From assembly GCA_038321965.1 (NCBI GenBank), contig JBBQFL010000021.1, positions 1 through 64,000 of the forward strand: a stretch of 64,000 nt of DNA, read 5' to 3'. The position numbers and the translations under genes were made by a program. The notes under the pieces were generated by a model. It had not been told where the DNA came from and made no database searches. It saw only the letters and a program-made list of their open reading frames with translations. The stretch comes from UKL13-2 sp038321965. GTDB taxonomy: Bacteria > Pseudomonadota > Gammaproteobacteria > Burkholderiales > Usitatibacteraceae. Each line of letters opens with the position of its first letter. The stretch's first letter is position 1. Positions 25,204-33,473 of this stretch are shown here, piece by piece.

Positions 25204-25773
25204 ATGCGATTTGTCAAAGCGGTACTGATTGTTTTTTTGTCGGCGAGTGGATTGAGTAATACCGCGAGTGCAGCGGCGACGTCAGCTGGCAGTTGTCCGG
25301 CGCTTCTGGATCATCGCTTCAGCTCTCTCCAGGGCAAGCCACAGGATCTCTGCCAATATCGCGGCAAGGTGGTACTGGTGGTAAACACCGCAAGCTACTG
25401 TGGCTATACCGAACAATACAAGGGGCTGCAGGCGCTTTATGATAAATATCAGAAGCGGGGATTGGTCGTGCTTGGCTTTCCCGCAAACGATTTCGGCAAG
25501 CAGGAACCCGGAACCAACGCGGAGGTTGCCGATTTTTGTGAACGAACCTTCAAGGTGCGGTTTCCGATGATCGAGAAAACATCTGTGGTTGCTGGTCAGG
25601 CCAATCCCGTGCACGAAGCATTGTTTAAGGTGACAGGAGATCGGCCAAAGTGGAATTTCCACAAGTATCTGGTCGCGCGTGACGGGGCGACAGTCAAGAG
25701 TTTTTCCAGCAATGTGACGCCAGAGTCCGATACGTTTGTAACTGAAGTAGAGGCGTTGCTCGCCAGCAAATAA
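25204..25773 (+). CDS. Glutathione peroxidase family protein, exported
   Basis: A 189-residue thioredoxin-fold peroxidase with an N-terminal signal peptide (MRFVKAVLIVFLSASGLSNT followed by A-S-A-A-A) and therefore probably periplasmic. The peroxidatic residue is Cys, not selenocysteine, in NTASYCGYTEQYKGLQALY. Trp and Asn of the active site are kept in KWNFHKYLV. The catalytic Gln of the usual 'NQFG.QEPG' block is Asp here (ANDFGKQEPG), a variant that could change activity. It reduces hydroperoxides with thiols, most likely thioredoxin-like donors. The ATG at 25204 follows GAGGA; an upstream in-frame TTG is less likely. Confidence 0.9.
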   Translation: MRFVKAVLIVFLSASGLSNTASAAATSAGSCPALLDHRFSSLQGKPQDLCQYRGKVVLVVNTASYCGYTEQYKGLQALYDKYQKRGLVVLGFPANDFGKQEPGTNAEVADFCERTFKVRFPMIEKTSVVAGQANPVHEALFKVTGDRPKWNFHKYLVARDGATVKSFSSNVTPESDTFVTEVEALLASK

Positions 25774-25850
25774 CGTTTTCTTTACAAAGTGTTAGCGTAA
25801 GGGCATGATGTAATTTCTCAATTTTCGCGAGTATTTGGTCAAACAATATT

Positions 25851-27575
25851 ATGGTTGCCGTTGCAGCAAATACGTTTAGCCCGCTTGGCCGTGCGCTGGT
25901 GCAACAGGGCAAGCTCGTGCAGGGCGACGCGAACGCCATTCAGGCGGAGGCAAAAAAAGCGGGCGTAACGTTCATCGAGCAATTGTCTGCCTCCAAGAAG
26001 TTGTCGTCCAAAGAGATCGCACTCTTTGCCGCGCACACGTTCGGTGTGCCGTTGCTGGATTTGTCGGCGATCGACGCGGACCAGTTGCCTGTGACCCTTC
26101 TCGACACCAAGTTGGTTGCGACTAAACGCGTACTGCCGCTGCAGAAGCGCGGTAATCGCCTGTTTGTCGGCATGTCGGATCCCACCAATGATCAGTTACT
26201 TTCCGAGCTTAAATTTGCCACCGGTTCAACGCTTGAGCCGGTCGTTGTGGAGGAAGACAAACTCGCCGTGCTTCTGAAGCGTTTCGGCGAAAGCTCCGCC
26301 AAGGCGCTCGATCAGCTGATGGGCGACGATACCGCGCTCGAGAATATCGATCTTGGCGGGGGTGATGAGGCGCAAGCGGATCCGTTGGCGGGTGCGCCGG
26401 AGGAAATTGACGATGCGCCGGTCGTCAAATATGTGCAGAAAGTACTGTTGGATGCCATCAACGGTGGTGCATCCGATATTCATTTCGAGCCCTACGAGAA
26501 ATATTATCGGATCCGCTATCGGACGGACGGCATCCTGGCGGACGTTGCGCAGCCACCGTTGGCCATCAAAGAAAAAATTGCATCGCGCATCAAGATTATT
26601 TCGAAAATGGATATCTCCGAAAAGCGCGTTCCGCAGGACGGCCGGATGAAGTTAAGGTTGTCGGCGACCCGTGCGATCGACTTTCGCGTTTCTTCATTGC
26701 CAACGCTGTTCGGCGAAAAAATCTGTATGCGTATTCTCGATCCCTCCAGCGCAACGTTGGGGATTGAGGCATTGGGCTACGAGCCGGAACAAAGGGCGGC
26801 GTTGATGCACGCCATCGGGCGACCATATGGCATGGTGCTGGTGACCGGGCCGACGGGTTCGGGTAAAACGGTGTCGTTGTACACCTGCCTGAATATTTTG
26901 AATAAGCCGGGCATCAATATTTCCACCGCAGAAGACCCTTGCGAGATCAACCTCGCAGGCATCAATCAAGTCAACGTGAACGACAAAGCCGGACTTACCT
27001 TTGCGGCTGCACTGAAGGCGTTCCTACGGCAGGACCCGGACATCATTATGGTAGGCGAGATTCGCGACATGGACACGGGTGAGATTGCGATCAAGGCAGC
27101 GCAAACCGGTCACATGGTGCTATCTACGCTGCATACCAATGACGCGCCATCGACCTTGACGCGGCTGATGAACATGGGGATTGCGCCGTTCAATATCGCG
27201 ACATCGGTAATTTTGATTACTGCGCAACGCCTTTGCAGGCGCCTTTGTTCGTGCAAACGGCCCATCGATATTCCCAGAGAAGCCTTGTTGCGTGCTGGTT
27301 ACGCGGAGACGGACCTTGACGGGTCATGGCAGCCTTATGGACACGTCGGCTGCGACATATGCAAGAATACGGGATACAAAGGTCGCGTAGGCATTTACGA
27401 AGTGATGCCGATTTCCGATGAAATGCAACGCATCATCATGAAAAACGGTACGGCAATCGACATCGCCGATCAGGCCCGGATTGAAGGCGTTTCCGATTTA
27501 CGACAGTCCGGATTGCGCAAAGTAAGGGCAGGCCTGACCTCGCTCGAAGAAGTCGAAGCATGTACCAATGAGTGA
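25851..27575 (+). CDS. pilB: Type IV pilus assembly ATPase PilB
   Basis: A 574-residue hexameric ATPase that drives pilus extension. It has an N-terminal MshEN-type domain (about 1-150), then the GspE/PilB core with Walker A GPTGSGKT (333-340), the Asp box and HxxH-bearing HMVLSTLHTNDAPSTLTRL, Walker B IIMVGEIRD, and a tetracysteine zinc motif near the C-terminus (CRRLCSC...CDICKNTGYKGR). It acts on the cytoplasmic side of the inner membrane with PilC. First gene of pilBCD. Confidence 0.96.
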   Translation: MVAVAANTFSPLGRALVQQGKLVQGDANAIQAEAKKAGVTFIEQLSASKKLSSKEIALFAAHTFGVPLLDLSAIDADQLPVTLLDTKLVATKRVLPLQKRGNRLFVGMSDPTNDQLLSELKFATGSTLEPVVVEEDKLAVLLKRFGESSAKALDQLMGDDTALENIDLGGGDEAQADPLAGAPEEIDDAPVVKYVQKVLLDAINGGASDIHFEPYEKYYRIRYRTDGILADVAQPPLAIKEKIASRIKIISKMDISEKRVPQDGRMKLRLSATRAIDFRVSSLPTLFGEKICMRILDPSSATLGIEALGYEPEQRAALMHAIGRPYGMVLVTGPTGSGKTVSLYTCLNILNKPGINISTAEDPCEINLAGINQVNVNDKAGLTFAAALKAFLRQDPDIIMVGEIRDMDTGEIAIKAAQTGHMVLSTLHTNDAPSTLTRLMNMGIAPFNIATSVILITAQRLCRRLCSCKRPIDIPREALLRAGYAETDLDGSWQPYGHVGCDICKNTGYKGRVGIYEVMPISDEMQRIIMKNGTAIDIADQARIEGVSDLRQSGLRKVRAGLTSLEEVEACTNE

Positions 27576-27655
27576 TGCAGGAAATTCAACTGTTGTCTGC
27601 AATTTCCAAATCGTTGTGGCTATCACCGCAATGAGTGCTTAATCAAGGAGTGGCC

Positions 27656-28888
27656 ATGGCTACCACCGCTGCGCGACCAAAGGATAACAAGGAAGTCAAG
27701 GTCTTTACCTTTACCTGGGAAGGCAAGGACAAGACAGGAAAAATCGTCAAAGGCGAAATCCGCGCGTCGGGGGAGAATATCGTCACCGCAACTTTGCGCC
27801 GGCAGGGAATCACCAAAGCGAAGGTCAAGAAACAGTCCAGACGTGGCGGCAAGAAAGTTTCAGAACAAGATATCACCATGTTTTCGCGGCAGCTTGCAAC
27901 AATGATGAAAGCGGGCGTGCCATTGCTGCAGTCGTTTGACATTGTCGCGAAAGGCCATAGCAATCCTTCTGTCACGCGCCTGCTCCTGGACATCAAGACG
28001 GAGGTTGAAACGGGGAGCAGTCTGGCACAGGCGTTTCGGAAGTATCCCTTGTACTTCGATAGTTTGTTTTGCAACCTCGTCGCCGCCGGTGAGCAGGCTG
28101 GTATTCTCGACACACTTCTGGATCGCCTCGCGACCTATAAAGAAAAAATTCTCGCAATCAAAAGCAAAATCAAAAAAGCGTTAGCCTATCCAATTGCTAT
28201 TCTGGTCGTTGCGTTCGTTGTGACGGCAGTCATCATGATTTTTGTAATCCCCCAGTTCGAAGCGATGTTCAAGAACTTTGGCGCGGATTTGCCCGCGCCT
28301 ACAATGATCGTCATGAACATGTCGAAGTTTTTTGTCTCCTATTGGTATTTGATTTTTGGTGGTATCGGCGGCGGCACATGGTTATTTTTCAATACCTGGC
28401 AACGCTCCGAGAAGATGCAATTCTTTATGGATCGGCTCGTCTTGAAGGTGCCGGTATTCGGCGACCTGGTAAGAAAAGCAACTGTTGCACGGTGGACGCG
28501 CACGCTTTCAACGATGTTTGCTGCCGGCGTTCCGCTTGTGGAAGCGCTCGATTCAGTGGCTGGCGCTTCTGGTAACCGGGTTTACTACAATGCGACTAAG
28601 AAAATCCAGCAGGAGGTCAGCACCGGTTCCAGCTTGACGGTGTCGATGCAAAACAGCGGTGTGTTTCCGAATATGGTGTTGCAAATGTGCGCGATCGGCG
28701 AGGAGTCTGGCGCACTGGATGGCATGCTTTCAAAGTGCGCAGATTTTTTTGAAGCAGAAGTCGATGATGCAGTCGATGCCTTGGCCAGTCTGATGGAGCC
28801 GATGATTATGGCCGTGCTGGGTGTTCTTATCGGCGGACTTGTTGTTGCAATGTATCTGCCAATCTTCAAAATGGGCCAGGCGGTTTAG
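27656..28888 (+). CDS. pilC: Type IV pilus inner-membrane platform protein PilC
   Basis: A 410-residue polytopic protein with two T2SSF domains (about 75-200 and 280-400) and three hydrophobic segments, the platform on which PilB and the retraction ATPase act. Family wording includes FSRQLATMMKAGVPLLQSFD and a second copy STMFAAGVPLVEALDSVAGA. The ATG at 27656 is preceded by AAGGAG and is preferred over the GTG at 27635. It lies between pilB and pilD. Confidence 0.95.
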   Translation: MATTAARPKDNKEVKVFTFTWEGKDKTGKIVKGEIRASGENIVTATLRRQGITKAKVKKQSRRGGKKVSEQDITMFSRQLATMMKAGVPLLQSFDIVAKGHSNPSVTRLLLDIKTEVETGSSLAQAFRKYPLYFDSLFCNLVAAGEQAGILDTLLDRLATYKEKILAIKSKIKKALAYPIAILVVAFVVTAVIMIFVIPQFEAMFKNFGADLPAPTMIVMNMSKFFVSYWYLIFGGIGGGTWLFFNTWQRSEKMQFFMDRLVLKVPVFGDLVRKATVARWTRTLSTMFAAGVPLVEALDSVAGASGNRVYYNATKKIQQEVSTGSSLTVSMQNSGVFPNMVLQMCAIGEESGALDGMLSKCADFFEAEVDDAVDALASLMEPMIMAVLGVLIGGLVVAMYLPIFKMGQAV

Positions 28889-28930
28889 CGAGCGCTCCGA
28901 TCCGCCCCCTCGAATCTGCAAAAGGATTAA

Positions 28931-29821
28931 ATGGGTTTGTTCGACACCTTCCGCGCGGTGCCGTGGTTTTTTATTGGGTTCGCGGTTACGTTGGGTTTGC
29001 TGGTGGGCAGCTTCTTGAATGTCGTCATCCACCGCCTGCCGATCATGCTCGAACGCGACTGGAAGGCGCAGTGTCTCGAGTACCTTGGCGACAAGATTGT
29101 TGTCAAGCAGTCGGAACCAGGCAATGACGGTCGCAAATACAACCTCGTCGTTCCACGATCCGCCTGTCCGGGTTGCGGCAACCCGATCACTGCGCTGCAG
29201 AATATTCCGATATTGAGTTATGCGCTACTTGGTGGCAACTGTGCAGCCTGCAAAACGCCCATCAGCATCCGCTACCCCTTGGTCGAAGCGTTGACTGGCC
29301 TATTGACGGGTTTCCTCGCATGGCACTATGGCGTGACGTGGACAATGGTGTTCGCCGTTGCCTACCTGTGGGCGCTTATTGCGCTGACGTTCATCGACGC
29401 GGATACGACTTTGCTTCCCGACGACATCACCCTGCCGCTCCTGTGGCTGGGCTTGCTGGTAAATACCGGTGGTGTTTTCACCAGTATTGGCTCGGCGACA
29501 GTAGGCGCCGTGGCTGGCTATCTGATTTTGTGGTCGGTATATTGGGCATTCAAACTAATCACCGGCAAAGAAGGTATGGGCTACGGTGATTTCAAGCTGC
29601 TCGCGGCCATTGGCGCATGGTTGGGCTGGCAGTTGTTGCCGCTGGTCATTCTTTTGTCCGCAGCTGTGGGCACTGTCGTCGGCATTGTGGGAATCGTTGC
29701 GAAGGGCCGCGACAAAGGTGCTAAGTTGCCATTCGGGCCATATTTAGCCGCTGCGGGCTTCATAGCGATGGTTTGGGGCCAACAGTTGAACGCATGGTAT
29801 CTGGGCCGCATGCCCGGTTGA
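28931..29821 (+). CDS. pilD: Prepilin peptidase / N-methyltransferase PilD
   Basis: A 296-residue bifunctional inner-membrane aspartyl protease that cleaves and N-methylates type IV prepilins (and type II secretion pseudopilins). The cytoplasmic N-terminal loop carries the four-cysteine motif C-P-G-C-G and C-A-A-C-K. The catalytic aspartates are in the TFIDADTTLLPDDITLP block and in GMGYGDFKLLAAIGAWLGW (G-x-G-D). It completes pilBCD; coaE starts a few bases after its stop. Confidence 0.96.
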   Translation: MGLFDTFRAVPWFFIGFAVTLGLLVGSFLNVVIHRLPIMLERDWKAQCLEYLGDKIVVKQSEPGNDGRKYNLVVPRSACPGCGNPITALQNIPILSYALLGGNCAACKTPISIRYPLVEALTGLLTGFLAWHYGVTWTMVFAVAYLWALIALTFIDADTTLLPDDITLPLLWLGLLVNTGGVFTSIGSATVGAVAGYLILWSVYWAFKLITGKEGMGYGDFKLLAAIGAWLGWQLLPLVILLSAAVGTVVGIVGIVAKGRDKGAKLPFGPYLAAAGFIAMVWGQQLNAWYLGRMPG

Positions 29822-29825
29822 GGTG

Positions 29826-30452
29826 ATGCATGCCGAGCCATATATCGTTGGTCTCACCGGGGGAATCGGCAGCGGAAAATCCACGGTCGCCAATCTGTTT
29901 TCGGCTTTCGGCGCAGTAGTAGTCGACACCGACGCAATCGCACATGCTTTGACAGCGCGTCAAGGGCGCGCAATAGATTTGATTCGCGAAGTGATCGGAG
30001 AGGACCTGATCGCTCCCGACGGTTCGCTTGATCGCCGCGAGACGCGTCGGCGCGTGTTCGCGGACAAAATTGCAAAACGGCAATTGGAATCCATATTGCA
30101 CCCGCTGATACGTGAGGAAGTCGAAGCCACGCTCGGAACACAAGCGGTGAAGTTGGCGCCGTACACTTTGCTGGTCGTGCCATTACTCTTTGAAACGCAT
30201 GCGTATCGAACTCGCGCCCGGCGGACGCTATTGGTTGACTGCACGGTGAGCACGCAATTGGAACGCGTGCAACGGCGTTCGGGTCTGCGGGTAGATGAAG
30301 CTATGCGAATTGTCGATGCGCAACTGCCGCGGGCGGTCAAGCTGCAATTGGCTGACGACGTCATCTGGAATGGTGACGGCCTGGAGTCATTGGGTGTGCA
30401 GATTGAACGCATTCACAAGTGTTACCTTCAACAGGGCGCGTTGGCGAGATGA
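29826..30452 (+). CDS. coaE: Dephospho-CoA kinase
   Basis: A 208-residue P-loop kinase that phosphorylates the 3'-hydroxyl of dephospho-CoA, the last step of coenzyme A synthesis. It starts MHAEPYIVGLTGGIGSGKST with the GGIGSGKS P-loop and has DTDAIAHALT and the HPLIR lid region. The ATG at 29826 follows the pilD stop (29819-29821); a GTG at 29823 is also possible. The pilD-coaE-zapD-yacG order is well conserved in beta- and gammaproteobacteria. Confidence 0.95.
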   Translation: MHAEPYIVGLTGGIGSGKSTVANLFSAFGAVVVDTDAIAHALTARQGRAIDLIREVIGEDLIAPDGSLDRRETRRRVFADKIAKRQLESILHPLIREEVEATLGTQAVKLAPYTLLVVPLLFETHAYRTRARRTLLVDCTVSTQLERVQRRSGLRVDEAMRIVDAQLPRAVKLQLADDVIWNGDGLESLGVQIERIHKCYLQQGALAR

Positions 30453-30528
30453 GTAGCGTGCTCAACGCTGAAATTTGTAAACTTGGGTCGAATCCGTCAC
30501 AATTCGGGCCACCGCCACCGGTCAGCCT

Positions 30529-31284
30529 GTGATCACCTACGAATACCCGCTAAACGAACGTATCCGTACGCTATTGCGTCTGGAGGATTTGTTCGACCGC
30601 CTGGATTTTTTTATTGCCCAGGACGCGCCGCTCGATCATCAAGCAGCGTTGACCAGCGTCTTCGAAATACTTGAAGTGGCGTCCCGTGGTGATCTGAAAT
30701 CTGACCTTCTTCAGGAGCTTGATCGGCAACGTCTGTTTCTTGAGGCGTTACGCGGCAATCCGGCGATTTCTGAAGAACGGCTCAATAGCGTCGTAGCGGA
30801 AATCGAATCCACGTTTGCAGATCTGTTGGCATCCGCCGGGAAGACCGGATTCCACCTTAGGGAAAATGAGTGGCTAATGGCGATCAAACAGCGGGCAGCG
30901 ATTCCAGGTGGAATCTGCGAGTTTGACTTGCCGTCGTACCACCACTGGTTACACAAGGACCATAGTTCGCGCCGGTCCGATCTTGAATCATGGCGGTTTC
31001 CGCTAAATCCGGTTGCCGCGGCATTACGCATCGTATTGCGGGTGCTGCGTGAGAGTGGCAAATCTTCCTCGCTAATTGCCTACCGAGGCGTGTTTCAGCA
31101 GACGCCTATGGAGAGGGCGGCACACATGTTGCGTCTCACACTTCGGCGAGATGTGCCCTGCGTGCCCGAGATTAGCGCCAACAAATATGCGCTAAACATC
31201 CGGTTTATTTTGCCCGGTAGCGTTCAACGAACCAAGGTTCATGAATCCGACATCGAATTTGAGCTAACGTATTGTAATTTATGA
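30529..31284 (+). CDS. zapD: Cell division protein ZapD
   Basis: A 251-residue cytoplasmic FtsZ-interacting protein that cross-links FtsZ filaments and stabilises the Z-ring. It begins ITYEYPLNERIRTLLRLEDL and has RQRLFLEALRGNPAISEERL and the basic pocket around residue 200, as in the family. The start is a GTG at 30529. The stop overlaps the yacG start by 4 bp (ATGA). Confidence 0.94.
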   Translation: MITYEYPLNERIRTLLRLEDLFDRLDFFIAQDAPLDHQAALTSVFEILEVASRGDLKSDLLQELDRQRLFLEALRGNPAISEERLNSVVAEIESTFADLLASAGKTGFHLRENEWLMAIKQRAAIPGGICEFDLPSYHHWLHKDHSSRRSDLESWRFPLNPVAAALRIVLRVLRESGKSSSLIAYRGVFQQTPMERAAHMLRLTLRRDVPCVPEISANKYALNIRFILPGSVQRTKVHESDIEFELTYCNL

Positions 31285-31514
31285 AGTTGAAATTTGTGCG
31301 TTGCCCGCAATGTGGCAAGTCGGTTGAGTATCATCCGGATAATGTGTCGCGACCGTTTTGCAGTCCACGTTGCAAATTGCTGGATCTAGGTGCATGGGCG
31401 GAAGAGCGATACGCGATCGCTGCATCCTCTGGCGACGCTGATATAGCAGGATTGCCGGACGACACTGCTGTATTGGACCCAGCGCCGTCGTCGAAAGCAG
31501 GCCCCACTGAATGA
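31281..31514 (+). CDS. yacG: DNA gyrase inhibitor YacG
   Basis: A 77-residue zinc protein. Four cysteines, RCPQCGKSV and FCSPRCKLLD, form the zinc ribbon, and LGAWAEERYAI is the conserved tail that contacts GyrB in Escherichia coli, where YacG inhibits gyrase. The C-terminal 30 residues are acidic and disordered-looking. It is translationally coupled to zapD. Confidence 0.92.
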   Translation: MKLKFVRCPQCGKSVEYHPDNVSRPFCSPRCKLLDLGAWAEERYAIAASSGDADIAGLPDDTAVLDPAPSSKAGPTE

Positions 31515-31644
31515 TTGATGTAGTTCGGCAAATAGTACGATTTTCAAATTCTGTCATTGCGAAATGGTTTTCTTGCCACAGCGAGTCGCGCTGCGATAAA
31601 ATCGAAGGCTGGCGTATGGTCTGCTGTTTAATCCTGCTTCCCGG

Positions 31645-32121
31645 GTGTCTTATTTGAAACCATGGCCGATTAAAACCGTTGATAACGCATGTTTTTTTCT
31701 TGAGATGCGGCCCAACAGGTCTTTGTCGCCTACAAAACGTTTTTACTGTTTTTTGATCATCGCCAGTACTACAACTTTGTTCGCTGGTTTTGCGACTGTT
31801 ATCGGGGCCTGGATGGTTCTTCCGTTTGCCGGACTCGAAATTTGTTTTCTTTGGTTGGCATTCCGGGTTATCGGTAGACACGATAGTGATTACGAGCGGG
31901 TGCAAGTAGCAGGCCGGGAATTTTGGTGGATTCGCTGCGAATGCGGGCGAATCGAAACGCTTTCCGGAAACGCCGAGTGGGCTCATGTGTCGACGGTGGC
32001 GCGCAACGGCAGGCTGGAAATTGGTTTGCGTTACATGGGTAAGACAGTTTTAGTCGGAAAGATGATTTCAGACGAGCAACGCATATCGCTTTGTCGCAGT
32101 CTGGTGCGCGTGCTGAAATAG
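31645..32121 (+). CDS. DUF2244 domain-containing membrane protein
   Basis: A small inner-membrane protein of up to 158 residues. Two adjacent hydrophobic segments (about 35-75) follow a basic RPNRSLSPTKRF, and a C-terminal domain has Trp-rich FWWIRCECGR and KTVLVGKMISDEQR, the DUF2244 pattern. The function is unknown, but the gene commonly sits next to cytochrome oxidase subunit II, as here (coxB begins 65 bp downstream). The GTG at 31645 is given; an in-frame ATG at 31705 would remove the first 20 residues. Confidence 0.82.
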   Translation: MSYLKPWPIKTVDNACFFLEMRPNRSLSPTKRFYCFLIIASTTTLFAGFATVIGAWMVLPFAGLEICFLWLAFRVIGRHDSDYERVQVAGREFWWIRCECGRIETLSGNAEWAHVSTVARNGRLEIGLRYMGKTVLVGKMISDEQRISLCRSLVRVLK

Positions 32122-32185
32122 GAGTGGCATCGTGGGGAGGACCCGGGGCGCCGCAGTTTTTTGATATACCGGAAGAGTACTTAGC

Positions 32186-33382
32186 ATGCAAAAAATGACG
32201 AACTTCTTCAGGCGCTGCGCTTTGTTCGGGGCCAACGTCGGCAAGATAGTGTTCTTGTGCCTGATCAGCTTGCCGGTGATTGCAAGCTATGACGTCAATA
32301 TTCCCCAGCCTGCCTCGCCGATTGCGGTTCAGATTTATGACCTGCATATGTACATTCTTTGGGTCTGCGCGACGATTTTTGTGGTCGTTTTTGGATTCAT
32401 GTTTTACTCCATTTTCAAATTTCGTCATTCCAAAGGTGCCAAGCCAGACGTGAATTTTCACGAGAGCACGCTGATTGAGATTATCTGGACCATCATTCCA
32501 TTCATCATTTTGATCGCGATGGCCGTTCCGGCGACTAAGACCATTCTCGACATGAAGGACACGTCCAGCCCTGATATGACCATCAAAGTCACCGGGTTCC
32601 AATGGGGCTGGCGTTACGATTACAGCGCCGAGCACTTTGGTTTCTATTCCAATTTGACGACGCCCTGGAATCAGATTGGCCAGCCCGGCACCGGTCCAAC
32701 AGAGAAACAGGGAAGCGACTACTTGCTGGAAGTAGACAATCCGCTCGTGGTGCCCGTTGGCAAGCGCGTGCGCCTGCTTATTACGTCGAACGATGTAATT
32801 CACGGATGGTATGTCCCGCAACTTGGCATTAACCAATACGGCATTCCGGGATTTATCAAGGATGTCTGGTTCAAGGCCGATAAGGTTGGCACGTTTAAAG
32901 GCCAATGCAGCCAGATTTGCGGCAAACTTCATGGCTATATGCCTATTACGGTGATCGTGAAGACGGATGCCGAATACGCTGACTGGGTCGAGAAGTCGAA
33001 GGCGATATGGAGTACGAAGTCTCCATCCGCAACACCGGTTGCAGCAGCTCCAGCCGAGGACGATAACAAGACGTTCACCATGGCGGAAGCCAAGGAAAAG
33101 GGTGAAAAGGTTTATAGCGCCAATTGCGCGGCCTGTCATCAGGCAACCGGCAAGGGAATGCCCCCCGCATTCCCTTCGTTAGCCGGATCAAAAGTGGTTC
33201 TAGGCGCCAGTGACCAACAGATTGGGGTGCTTCTCAATGGCAGACCCGGCACGGCGATGCAGTCGTTCGCGCGGCTGTCGAATAGTGAAGTCGCGGCAGT
33301 GATCACGTACACGAAAAATTCGTTTGGCAATAGCGTCGGCAAGGTCATCCAACCTGCCGATATCAAGGCGGCCAGAAAGTGA
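32186..33382 (+). CDS. coxB: Cytochrome c oxidase subunit II with fused cytochrome c domain
   Basis: A 398-residue subunit of an aa3-type oxidase. An N-terminal signal/leader precedes two transmembrane helices (about 50-75 and 95-120). The CuA domain has VIHGWYVPQLG and CSQICGKLHGYMP, giving the two Cys, His and Met ligands; the usual Glu between the cysteines is Gln, which matters little because that ligand is a backbone carbonyl. A C-terminal monohaem cytochrome c domain has CAACH (about 313-317) and a distal Met. It accepts electrons from cytochrome c in the periplasm. It leads the cox operon. Confidence 0.96.
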   Translation: MQKMTNFFRRCALFGANVGKIVFLCLISLPVIASYDVNIPQPASPIAVQIYDLHMYILWVCATIFVVVFGFMFYSIFKFRHSKGAKPDVNFHESTLIEIIWTIIPFIILIAMAVPATKTILDMKDTSSPDMTIKVTGFQWGWRYDYSAEHFGFYSNLTTPWNQIGQPGTGPTEKQGSDYLLEVDNPLVVPVGKRVRLLITSNDVIHGWYVPQLGINQYGIPGFIKDVWFKADKVGTFKGQCSQICGKLHGYMPITVIVKTDAEYADWVEKSKAIWSTKSPSATPVAAAPAEDDNKTFTMAEAKEKGEKVYSANCAACHQATGKGMPPAFPSLAGSKVVLGASDQQIGVLLNGRPGTAMQSFARLSNSEVAAVITYTKNSFGNSVGKVIQPADIKAARK

Positions 33383-33473
33383 CGAATGCCGTCATATTGG
33401 CTGTCCTTATCTCCGCCTGAATCATAGACTAGCAATAAATTAGCAGCACGTATTGACGAAACAGGAGCTCCAA

